Of a DNA stretch of 64,000 nt, positions 54,146 to 64,000 are shown one piece after another. Made by a program: the position numbers and the translations under genes. Below the pieces are notes generated by a model. The model worked only from the letters and a program-made list of their open reading frames with translations. It did not search any database and had not been told where the DNA came from. Positions within the stretch are counted from its first letter, which is position 1, and each line of letters starts with the position of its first letter. The DNA lies in contig CM076662.1 in the NCBI GenBank assembly GCA_038496675.1, forward strand, positions 20,525,843 to 20,589,842, given 5' to 3'. This DNA comes from Rachycentron canadum (lineage: Eukaryota > Chordata > Actinopteri > Carangiformes > Rachycentridae).

Positions 54146-56843
54146 TCAGAGGAGAATGGATAGTTTGACAGTCACGGGACTCTCGTACAGTAGAGTGCTC
54201 TTTGCTTCCTATCTGAAACCAGTAGTGTGGTTTTTATCCATGGCCGTTCCACAACCGTGTTTGTGTCACTGATCATTACTGTCCTCGAACCTTAAGAAAG
54301 TGCCATAACCAAACCTGCAATCATTTCCATTTTGTGGGTGAACATTACCAAACAATTGACAATTCAATGACCAATTTTAAATTTACCTACTGTCATATCT
54401 TGGTATGGACAAGCAATCTATAGAAATGTATAAAGATTCCTTATACAAAGGCTGCATCATTTGTCTTACCCTTACGACTGGGATAACTAGCTAGCTAGGT
54501 AAACTGTAGTATTTTAACAGTTTAAGTGCAGAGGTTATTGCTGTTTTTTTATATCTTTGGCAGTTGTTTAAAATGCTTCAGGTTAATTCCCACCAACCTC
54601 TGGATTTGGATGAGGGCTGAACCTGATGTGCACGTCGCCTGGGAAAAAGTGCACTCATATTTGTGATCTGAACAGATGCACATTTGGACTAAGTGGAGAT
54701 CGAAAACGCTTTAAACTGAAACTGGATTTTGTGAACGGGACCTAAAACCCCACTAAGGTGTAAAATCTGGAGCTGGTGAACCATATTCTGCTCCAACTGC
54801 CACAAAACCACTGCATCTGGTTCACTGAACTACAACAGCAAACGTGTAGTCCTTATCTAAGGAACTGATCCGGATCAAAAACATACTATCAGTAAACAGA
54901 CGTCGGCGTGGCTTTCAATGTGTGCGCGGCTTTAACGCTCCATCTTGCTAATGCTAACTAGCAGCTGGATTAATGCTTTCTGAACAGTTACTGATGCTGT
55001 CACGAGTGAGCACGAGTTAGAATGAACAGCTTTCAATGAACAAAAAAAAAAAAAAAAAAAAGGAAACCTTTTGATGTTCACCAGACCTGCTCATACATAT
55101 GAAGGGTCACAGCTTTTGTCAGGTTTTGTGCCACAATGTCTTCCTGTAGCAGACGGACTTCTGTCACATATCCCACAACATAAAAATAATTAAAAAAAAT
55201 GCCTATAAATCTGGCAGGAAGAAATCAGCCCGACTCTGAAACATCAATAAAGCCATTTCCACGCAGAATGGATATGTGTACTGACACCTCCTTTAATGTA
55301 ATCTGAAATGTCTCTTCTTGAAGTGGTTTGGGAGGCTTTGAGGTAAGATCAAATGGTTCTACGTGTTAAGATAAGAAACCACCTATCCATGTTCAGCCAC
55401 CAGTCTCACGCTGTCATTCTGGCACTTTCTCGTTGGTTCTGTGCTCGCTATCCGTGTACATACAACACAGACATGGTGCTTGTCAACGCTCTGCAGCCTG
55501 TGGAATTCAAAGGGAAGACCAGGTTTGAATTAGGCTCATCATTTCAAGTGGTTGCAACACTTTTTTGTACAGAGGTATGACGAAGCCAGCACCTTAACAC
55601 GAGACGTTGTTGCTCTTGGGTGAAACTTATCTCAAATATATTTCAGTCTCTCAGATTTGTTGAGGACTATTCATGAACATCCACTGGCTTGGACTTTTTT
55701 TTTTTTTCTTTTTTATAGTGTATTGTGCCATGTTGCATAATAATTTCAACCAGGAAAACAAATTATAGGAGAATTTTGCATAAGGAAGCAACACATTCAA
55801 ATGGCAGCTCCATTAAAGCATGTGGAATTCAAGTCACACAGATGTGTTACATTTTTTTTTTTTGTGGATTTGTGTTTGTTTGCTGAATAATAGGGTTTGG
55901 ACAAATGAATCTAATTTTTTTTCTTTTTCTTTTTTTGAGTCATTTCATACTTAAATCACCCATATGCCATGCCATCTGTGCTCCACATAGCTGTTCTGTT
56001 TTCTATTGGACCAGCGCACAAACTGGCAACCTTACAGCTTGAAACCCAAATAATGGACTGTTTTTTTGCACAGAAAATCAACCCATTTCAAGTTCACATA
56101 TGTCTTTTTCTACGCCACCCTTAGACCTAAATGGCGACAGTTTCTCTTGGCTGCACATGCTAAAGCTAAGCATGCTAGCAGGAGGGCAGCATGCAGCCAG
56201 AGCATAACCGCTTTCTGCTGAGGGCCAATTTGCTTCGGAGGGTCCTGGAGGAAAGTGTCTGTGCTTATGTTGGCTCAAAGAGACGCTCTAGTTCAACAGA
56301 CTTGCCCATTTTCAGACCAGTCAACCAACAAACTCTGAACACCCAGGGAGAAGGCAAACGGAGGGGAAAAAATGATTAGAGAGGAACTAGAGGTATTCCT
56401 TCTGCTGTTTGAAGGAGGAGTGATTCACTCTCCAGCTTCTACACTTTGTGGAGTTTTGACAAAGTATGGAAAACAAGTGAACGGTGGTGTCACTTATGTC
56501 GTTATTTAGCGTTAAGAGTGTAGATATATTGGATTTTTTTTAGTATACATACATTTTATGATCTGATACAATGAACTTGTAATAAAATATTACAGTTCAA
56601 TGCCAATTTGTTGGACTCAGTTAATCTTTAATTGAATACTAATTATATCTTGCTTTAGTTGCTGCTGTATCATTGTAAGTGGACTAGTCTTAACTAGACA
56701 CTGAATTTAGTTCAAACCTGTCATGTGCTGATGTAGCTGTAGAGCCATTGGTTTTTATCCCACGTTCCTCTTAGAGCCCATCACAGAACATAAGTGTGGG
56801 ACATCAATTCCCAGATTATCTGTTTATCTTTACACCACTAAAC

Positions 56844-56875
<32 letters not shown>

Positions 56876-58727
56876 CCTCAGTTACTGTAGAGACTCGTAC
56901 TTTGAAAGTGCAAATTAACATTTCTAGATAAACCTGTCTGGATGAAGACAACAAACAGTTGGGGTCCTTGATGTGAAAAGGTTTGAGAACCACTGATTTA
57001 AAAAAAAATAAATAAATAAAATTTGGCATATGAAATGTGTTGCTGGATGTTTTTTCTTAGCTTAGCTTTGGCTGGACGAAGTGCCAGAATATTTAAAAAA
57101 AAAAACTGTTGCAGTGAAAAGAAGAGAGAGGGGAAAAAAAAAAAATTAAATAAATAAATTCCCATTGGTCACGGCTCAAGTGGCCACAGCTATTTTTATT
57201 CATTGAAACATGCCGAGTGGTGTAAATTCCCCCGAGTCATACGACGTGTGAACGCGGTGTGAAATGCAGAGCTATGAAACTGTAATCTAAATGTCAAAGC
57301 CATGACGACCTTTGCAATCTCAGGGACACCACTGTTGATAATTACTTTACTTCAACCTTTTTTTTTTTTTTTTTTTTTAATTTAAATTTATCCAGGGTTT
57401 TCACAGCACGAACTGTGTGCTTATTTTCGGCAACACTATGAGCCGTCCAGACCAGCTGCAGTCTAACACTGACCAGTGAGAAAGAGAGCCAAACAGTAGC
57501 GAGGCCTGTTCAATGGCTGCTGCTGAGGAAGAGCGAAACACGGCTAATTCACTCAATTCATTTATTTAAAGGGGAACTCCAACAATTTTACACATTAAAG
57601 TCAATTTACTGGCCAGTGGTCGAGAAGGTGGTTTCTCAAGTCTGAGAAAAGGCGACGTTGTCGTTATCTCGGCTTAGAGTTTGAAAGACGTCTGTCAATC
57701 GGGCATATAGGGTTTAACAAATATTCATATCAAGCGTTATTGGAAATGTTGGATCCAGTATATGGAGTTTGATCTATAGAGACTTTGCTGCAATGAAAGA
57801 AGCCTACTTTCATTTTCAACTTCCTTGTATAATAGACGATAAATAAACTTCAATGGAGCCAAATCACCTCTCAAAGCATCATCTTTTATAGGGAAAACAA
57901 GCTTGCCATTTAGCTTACATGTCCTCAATCTGTTCTGGGTCATACTTTATTATTCACTAGGGGCTGAGTGTATATAGCTATTTTTTTTTTTTTTTTCCAG
58001 AAAGTGCTCCATTTTAACCCATTTTTATTATTGGTGGCTTTATTCTTGACTGGACACTGTTATGCCATAAATTCATTGGAATTAGAGCGGCACCAAGTCA
58101 AATCTTTATTTTCCCTGTATTTAGTGTCAAATTGCATAGTTCTTCTTCAGCACCCTCAGTGGATAGGATCTATACCATATGATTAAAATCAAACGTCCAA
58201 TATTTTCCAGTGTTTTATTTGAAGTGTTTATTTGTAAGAACATGTACAGTATTTGTTAAAACGCATTTTTCTGTGGACTTTCACGGTGTTAATAAAGAAC
58301 CCAGACCTGGTGTATAATCAAAGACATGGAGGTCTACCTTTAGACATCATAGGGCCTTTTTAAATCTTGAAGTCTGAAGACTCTTTAAAAACTGGTTCCT
58401 CTGTGGTGGTCCCAGCCTTTGGAAACCACAGCTGATGTTATCTGAAGTGCACAGCAGCGCAATCAAAACTTCCTGAATATACCTGCAGTGCATTCATACA
58501 CAAAGTCCAACCTGGTGGCCCCAGCCCTTCTCTGCCTTGGCAGCAGGTCCGACCTGACGGTGACTAATGCTCTTGTTATAGAAACGAGTGTGTTTGTGAT
58601 TCTACAAACATCTGCTGCTGCTTAGCTGTGGGCTGCCCCCTGCGGAGTGGATGTGGATGAGTGAGTGATGGCTGTCACAGCTCGAGTGACACTCAAAAGA
58701 CACCTGGAAGTTGCAACTTGCTGTTAA

Positions 58728-58766
<39 letters not shown>

Positions 58767-59660
58767 CTTTATTCACTGACACGTGATTCATGAGAAAGAT
58801 TTAGTTCAACACTCAGTTGGTGACGTTAGTGAAGCTGATGGTATAATTAAAACATACCAGCTTTAAGTTGGTTATACCTCTCGCGTGATAACTATAATGA
58901 TCGAGCAGTTTCTTAACACTGTAGAACTCACAATATTAACGTCACATATTTGGTGCAGAGAAGACGACAAAGTGACACGAGTCCCCATAAAACTAGTCAA
59001 ACAGCTGAATAAATTAGCCTTTCAAAATAAAACAAAAAAACACATGCGGAGGCCATGCAGGTTGAGAATTAAGTTTTCACATTCACAAATAATAGATGGG
59101 AAACAGGCCTTCATGCTTGAGAAACTCATCTATAACTCAGAGCCTGAAGTCTTATTCTTGGATTTTTTTTTTTTTTAATTTGTGCTTGAATTTTCATATA
59201 TTTCTAAATCTTTATTGTCTGACTTTTTATATAATTTTACACAAAAACTAAAAATGACTGAGTCTAGAAAATGTGTTTTCTCTAAATATGTGCTGCTTTA
59301 AGACAAACACGTTTGTGTGGTTTGGTGAGTTTCTATGGACACACCGTACAGGCATTGACGATCAAATGTGTACGTTAAATTGAGCCTCCATATATTTCCA
59401 CCACAGATAAATGAAGTATCCCGGTCATGTCATGTCATGTAACTACCTCCTACCTGAGTCAACCTCGTGCATCACGGCTGGAACGAAAAGCTTCACCAGA
59501 TTTATTTACGGCGCTTGTTTGATGACATGTTTATGTGGTGCAGAGAATCTGCTGGGAGGCACAGCCGCGCTCACTTTCCTTATGGAGATATCAGGGGGAA
59601 AAACACACACACACACAGAGCAGCTGTCAGAAGCACACTGAAACTCGTGTGTTACAGTAC
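54146..59660. other. intergenic stretch
   Basis: Homopolymers are at 55,041-55,060, 56,847-56,875, 57,358-57,378, 57,980-57,997 and 58,730-58,766 (37 T). No gene or RNA is recognised. Confidence 0.5.
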
Positions 59661-61515
59661 ATGCGTTACTTAGTGTGTGTGTGTGTGTGTGCGAGAGTCA
59701 CGTCTGTCTGTTTTTAAGCATATCTGTCATACATGGTGTACAGTAATTGTGCTGCCGTCTGCAGTCATTCCTGCAGGCATATTTATTTTTGCCAACATGA
59801 CACACACTCAACCGCGTGTGTGTGTGTGTGTGTGTGTCACTTGTGATGTGCAGTGTCTTAAGGGTTTTGGTCAATTCACAGCTGTCTTAAATTTCAGAAC
59901 TGTGTTGTCTCAGTTGTCAAAAATGTCTCTCCAGGATTTTTCTTACACCCCCTTCAGAATCTACAAACCATTGTTATAAATTTTATCCTGACACAAGGAA
60001 ATAACATTTCTAATGGCTTCATTACTTCGAGCTCAACGGGGAAAAGTTTGACCAGAAACCAGAGCCCCTGTGGATAAGATTCATGTCTCATTGTATCAAT
60101 TTTCAAAATTTTCCTCAACAATTCTCATGATTCTTGCAACTGCGTCATTTCACTGCATGTCCTCTACTGCACGACTGTTTATCAGTCAACTAGAAGTGTT
60201 GTTTGTGTCCATTTCAGACTTTGACTTTGAAAATAATGGGAGAACTTGTGTGTGTGTGAACAATGACCCGACAAAGAAAATTGAAATGAAACATGGATTT
60301 GATTGAAAGAAAAAACATGTGACTGTCTCAGTTAACTCATTTGTCCAAAGATGTATTATTAACTCATAAAGTTGTTATGGTGACCATGTTGGTAAACATC
60401 CAGAAGACACAGACCAACACATCTGGAGTTGTTTCTGGCCACTTGAAGTCCAATATTCACCTTTTTTTTTGACTGTAAAACCAAAAATATTAGAGGCTAA
60501 AATACAATGTAGAACTAAAGGTAATGATATTTTAGTGCAGCTTTTTTTTTTTTTTTTTTTTTGCCGTAATTCAGCATTTGCATCCTAATAGTCGGTGGGA
60601 TTCAGTTTCTCTGAACCAAAAGAGGAACTTTATACATTATCATTATATAATAACGTGTGGACTTAGTGAGACTTTCTCTCATGCGAGAATGTCCAGTTGC
60701 ATCTGTGAGAGCAGCATGACCTTTTCTTTGGAGGGGGGGTCTGGAGTATTTTCCAATGCCGGTGAATAAGGGTTGCAGAGGAGAGGGGGTATGGGGGGAT
60801 ATAGGAGCTGAGAGTGGAGGTGGACGGGACGTGCGGATGGCGGACTGGGCAGGATGTCAGGGAGGTCCACTTGGCCATGAAATTAAAAAGAGAATGCAAT
60901 GTGATACAAGGAAAATAAACAGAGAGAAGGGCCTCCCTGGTTTGGTTTAAACAGCCGGGGTGATTATTGAATCGCGTTGATTGTTTCCTGGCTCCCCATC
61001 TTAAAACAGGACTACCAGAAAACTCAAACATCGAATGGACAATCAGGAAATCACTTGTTTGTTCGAGAATTTAATATCTGTAAATGCGATACTTAAATGA
61101 AACACTTGACCGTTGTGTTTTTTTTATCTACAAGTTAAATATGGCTCAACCAAACTTAAGAAGTGAAATGTACACATGCAACACAGGGTGAGGCTCATCT
61201 CGTCTTCTTTAAACACATTTAGCAGTTTACAGTGTCAAAAGCCGACTCTACTTCAGGGAACTCTCGTGTCACTGTAACTTCCAGAATCTGCCACCAAGCT
61301 GAAGGAAAGATGATTGACACCGTGAGTGCTGATGATAAACAATTTTGTAATTGACCAGAACAGGGTAATGCTGTTCGCCGTATTGGGTATTTCCTGTTCA
61401 ACTCATTCAGTGACCTCCGACCTCCCTGCAGTCATTCCCATGCTCCCTGTGTGGCACACAGCGCCTGTTGTTCTGAGGTGTCTCAGTGTATCATACAGAC
61501 ATGATAAACTGGACA

Positions 61516-61567
<52 letters not shown>

Positions 61568-62064
61568 ACTTATCTAAATAAGGCCCGAGGTAGGCTCATG
61601 ATGAAATGACACTTAGAGCTCAGTCTCTCTGCGTTGACTGTGACTTGCACCTGGATAGTAAAAACGTCTCCTCCTTCTTTTTGGCATAGTCAAGACAACG
61701 TGAGCAGCCGTCCACGGCCCTCGTCTCACCGCCTTCTGCCTGTGTCTGAGCTGTGCAGATAGACAGATGTTGGTGTAGGAGCTCCCCAGTGACACAAAAG
61801 ACCGGCGGTGATTAAACAATGGTGCTCAAGTAAAAGTCTTGTTGTCGAAAGGAAACGAAGTAAATTACTAAAAAAATGCAAAGTCAGTTAGAATGTACTG
61901 AGGAAATGTTATGGTGCTACATTTTTAAAAAGGAGAAGCACAAAGAAATGTCATCAAACGTCTAAAATGGGACTTTGCGTGTTAATGAATAAACTTTTAT
62001 TCCCATGTGCAAAACAAAAGGCAAAGTGAGAGACATGAGGATCTTGTTTTGCAATTAGACCCAA
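59661..62064. other. intergenic stretch with microsatellites
   Basis: (TG)n at 59,673-59,690 and 59,815-59,838, poly-T at 60,543-60,562, (AT)n at 61,518-61,564. A 68-codon minus ORF (61,613-61,819) has a KRRRRR run but no recognised domain. Confidence 0.5.
61518..61564. repeat. (AT)n microsatellite
   Basis: About 47 bases of alternating A and T. Confidence 0.97.
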
Positions 62065-62188
62065 TCATGATGTCGTCATATGTAAAAAGGGGGTGAGTCT
62101 GTGAAATACGGGAAACCTCCGGGGTCTAGACACTGGCAGTGGTCCCATTGATGGAGATGATGAGCTCGGCCTGCACCGACATGGAGAC

Positions 62189-62225
62189 TGCGTTCCCCGG
62201 TGGTCACAGGCCACCGGGGAACGCA
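62189..62225. other. 15-bp perfect inverted repeat, 7-base loop
   Basis: TGCGTTCCCCGGTGG (62,189-62,203) and CCACCGGGGAACGCA (62,211-62,225) are exact reverse complements. The stem is GC-rich. There is no T run after it on either strand that would mark a terminator. Confidence 0.97.
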
Positions 62226-62367
62226 TTTTGAAGTATGACAGAGCCGACGCGATCGGCTGGTTGAGATTGTGACGAGATCTGATTGGTCGCCGAACACCTG
62301 CAGTCAGGTGATTACAAGGAGTGGGGTGAGAGGGGGCAAAACGAGAGAATTGACTGGGAATTGAAGC

Positions 62368-62401
62368 GAGTCGAAGCGGAACGGAGACTCCGCTTCGATT
62401 C
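62368..62401. other. 13-bp inverted repeat, 8-base loop
   Basis: GAGTCGAAGCGGA pairs with TCCGCTTCGATTC; the inner 10 pairs are perfect and the outer three include one G-T. About 145 bases from the preceding hairpin, with a smaller CACCTG/CAGGTG inverted repeat (62,297-62,312) between them. Confidence 0.95.
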
Positions 62402-62688
62402 ACTTTAACTTGCGCTAGGCTTCGTAAAACTATTTGGGCTTCCAGGCATATATGCAGGCATGCACCCAATGGTATTTTAATACATAGGCTATCGTTGCTC
62501 CCAGGTGACAACTGCTCGAAAACAACCGATAAATTCAGATACCTCACAGCCTGTGCATACAACAGATTATTACAACAGTATGCCGGTTGTCCGTAGACTT
62601 TATGTAGCAATATGAAGCTGCATAAATCAAACAGCTGCCACTTCCTCTGGAATTCACAGCAGAATAAAGTTGCAGAGAGTAAAATCAT

Positions 62689-63684
62689 ACCCCCAAAGAC
62701 TTTAAGTATTTTACTTCTCTACATCTAATGTAAGAAATACTAGACTTAAAATGCTGAAGTACTCGAGTGCAAGCACACAAATTACAGACTGAAGTGAATT
62801 TTAAATGTAATGAGGAGGACAAACCTTGGCGCCGCCCTGAACTGCAGCAGGATATTCACCCACCGTGCATCAGCTCCCCCCTCTTAGTTAAACTGTGTTT
62901 ATTCAGCATTTAAACAATTGGAGCCCTATTACATTCCTGGGCCAGCGGTAGGTGAGGAACAGGTGGTGGCTGTTGTTTCACGCCGGTCATCCAAGAGTCT
63001 CCAGTATTAGTGAAGGAAAGGTTGTGAACTCAAATCCACTGGGGAAAATGAGCAAGGCACTGAGCAAGAAGCATTTATGATCAATGAACTCTATTGGAAA
63101 AATAAGCTTGAATCCAGCAACATGAAAAATTTACTGTGGCAGCCTAGTCTACCCATACAGGCAGTGTCAATATAAATGTATTTGTATCTGGCAAATATGA
63201 ATCAGTTCAGTTCTGCAGTATAAAAATCCCAATAAACTCCCCACCCTCAATGCTCTACTGTGCATATCTCCCTTGTCTGCAACTTTTTTTCTCCTTTTTG
63301 GACATTTCCAGCTCCAAGGGGGCGTAATTTATGTGCTAACCTGCATATGCACCTCCACAAAGCACCTAGAGAGTAGGAGATCTGACAGCTCTTTACTGTG
63401 CTGGGACTGTGATTGACTGATGTCATTTTCACAGCCTGGCCCTTTGGGTTGTGTAGCTCGACTGCGACCGGGGACTGGAAGAATCCAAGTCAGCAATCCT
63501 GGCAGATGTCAGCAGCTACAGGGTGGAAGTCTGGAAGCTGTAAAGTCAAAATGAGGAGACACGAGAGTGTTTGTTTGTTTTGCGCTCCTTTTTACTAAAT
63601 GTATCTCAGACTGGAACAGGATGTTTGGGGGTGTGACGTGATGTAGGATAAGTTGGTTGTAGCGCAAATTTTAAAAGCAGTTTC
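62689..63684. other. intergenic stretch with a possible old SINE
   Basis: 62,985-63,070 contains GGTTGTGAACTCAAATCC (B-box-like) followed by TGAGCAAGGCACTGAGC, an order seen in teleost tRNA-derived SINEs, but it is too diverged to be sure. Nothing else is recognised. Confidence 0.35.
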
Positions 63685-63812
63685 ACAAAGAAGTCTGACC
63701 TGTCCAGGGCGTTCCCTGCTTCTCTCCCATTTTCAGTACGAACAGGCTTCAGCCCTCTGCAACCTTACAAAGGGGTACGGGAGTTAATGGATGGGTGGAT
63801 GGATGGATGCAA
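63685..63812 (+). repeat. teleost interspersed repeat tail with GGAT units
   Basis: GACCTGTCCAGGGCGTTCCC, then CTTCTCTCCCATTTTCAG, GGCTTCAGCCCTCTGCAACC and GGATGGGTGGATGGATGG match the 3' end of a very common fish repeat whose full form has CTGGGATAGGCTCCAGC-type sequence. The element is truncated at its 5' side. The class (SINE or LINE tail) is not decided here. Confidence 0.65.
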
Positions 63813-64000
63813 GGTTGATCTAAATTTGGGTTGTTTTTTTTTTCTTTCTGTTTTTCAGATGTAGCCTAATTGATGTTAAAACATGGACCTGGTGCATTTA
63901 GGTGGGGGGGGGCAGGGTCAGAGATATAGTCATGTGAATTTTACCCAGACAACGCCGCCCAGTTGGTAGGTGGGTTCATGACTTTAGCCTACATTGAAAC
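63813..64000. other. window end, nothing recognised
   Basis: Poly-T at 63,833-63,843 and a G run at 63,902-63,911; no gene is seen. Confidence 0.5.

Larger units (their letters stand above)
62065..62688 (-). other. 207-codon ORF, unidentified, spans two hairpins
   Basis: The longest ORF in the window free of N. The translation shows no recognised domain; the C-terminal third is rich in Pro, Ser and Arg. Its 3' half contains two perfect or near-perfect DNA hairpins (62,189-62,225 and 62,368-62,401). A 73-codon ORF overlaps in another minus frame, so the long frame may reflect composition and not coding. Confidence 0.2.

Noticed and set aside
1..64000. CRISPR arrays, operons, rRNA genes, retroviral genes
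   Set aside because: None seen. Repeats present are eukaryotic microsatellites, tRNA units or interspersed elements, and no reverse transcriptase or capsid frame was recognised.

Overview
The window is vertebrate nuclear DNA, most probably from a ray-finned (teleost) fish, and probably a percomorph. The evidence is intron-bearing eukaryotic tRNA genes with internal A and B boxes, many (CA)n, (GA)n and (TA)n microsatellites, long homopolymers, an assembly gap, and several interspersed repeats resembling teleost families. The species call is an inference. I found no convincing protein-coding gene.

Region 1 (1-22,350) is a tRNA-Tyr(GTA) gene cluster. It holds 17 near-intact genes, 2 clearly broken copies and 3 small remnants, plus one tRNA-Ser(TGA). 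The first seven intact Tyr genes (518-7,525) are on the minus strand and the other ten (11,674-21,850) on the plus strand, so the two groups point away from a central spacer. The flanks are duplicated with the genes. About 1.7 kb on the right (11,075-12,830) is an inverted copy of left-hand sequence, and about 0.7 kb (12,832-13,560) recurs directly at 19,655-20,315. Exons are almost constant. Introns range from 15 to 40 nt and include A-tracts and a CAGAA microsatellite, yet every intron keeps G three bases before the 3' splice site. Every intact Tyr gene has a T4-T6 run just downstream, as expected of a Pol III terminator; the tRNA-Ser does not.

Region 2 (22,350-41,289) is gene-poor DNA with microsatellites, a polypurine domain, interspersed repeats, a strong alternative-hairpin sequence near 29.8 kb, and stretches whose base composition suggests conserved noncoding elements. 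A 379-base gap of N (41,290-41,668) follows a C homopolymer.

Region 3 (41,669-64,000) is similar: a repeat copy at 42.7 kb, a candidate inverted-terminal-repeat element at 46.3 kb, a LINE-like 3' tail with TTGCC repeats at 53.9-54.1 kb, two strong hairpins at 62.2-62.4 kb inside the longest gap-free ORF, and a repeat tail ending in GGAT units near 63.8 kb.

The only functional system visible is the Tyr tRNA supply locus. Its notable property is rapid local duplication and inversion with conserved exons and fast-changing introns.
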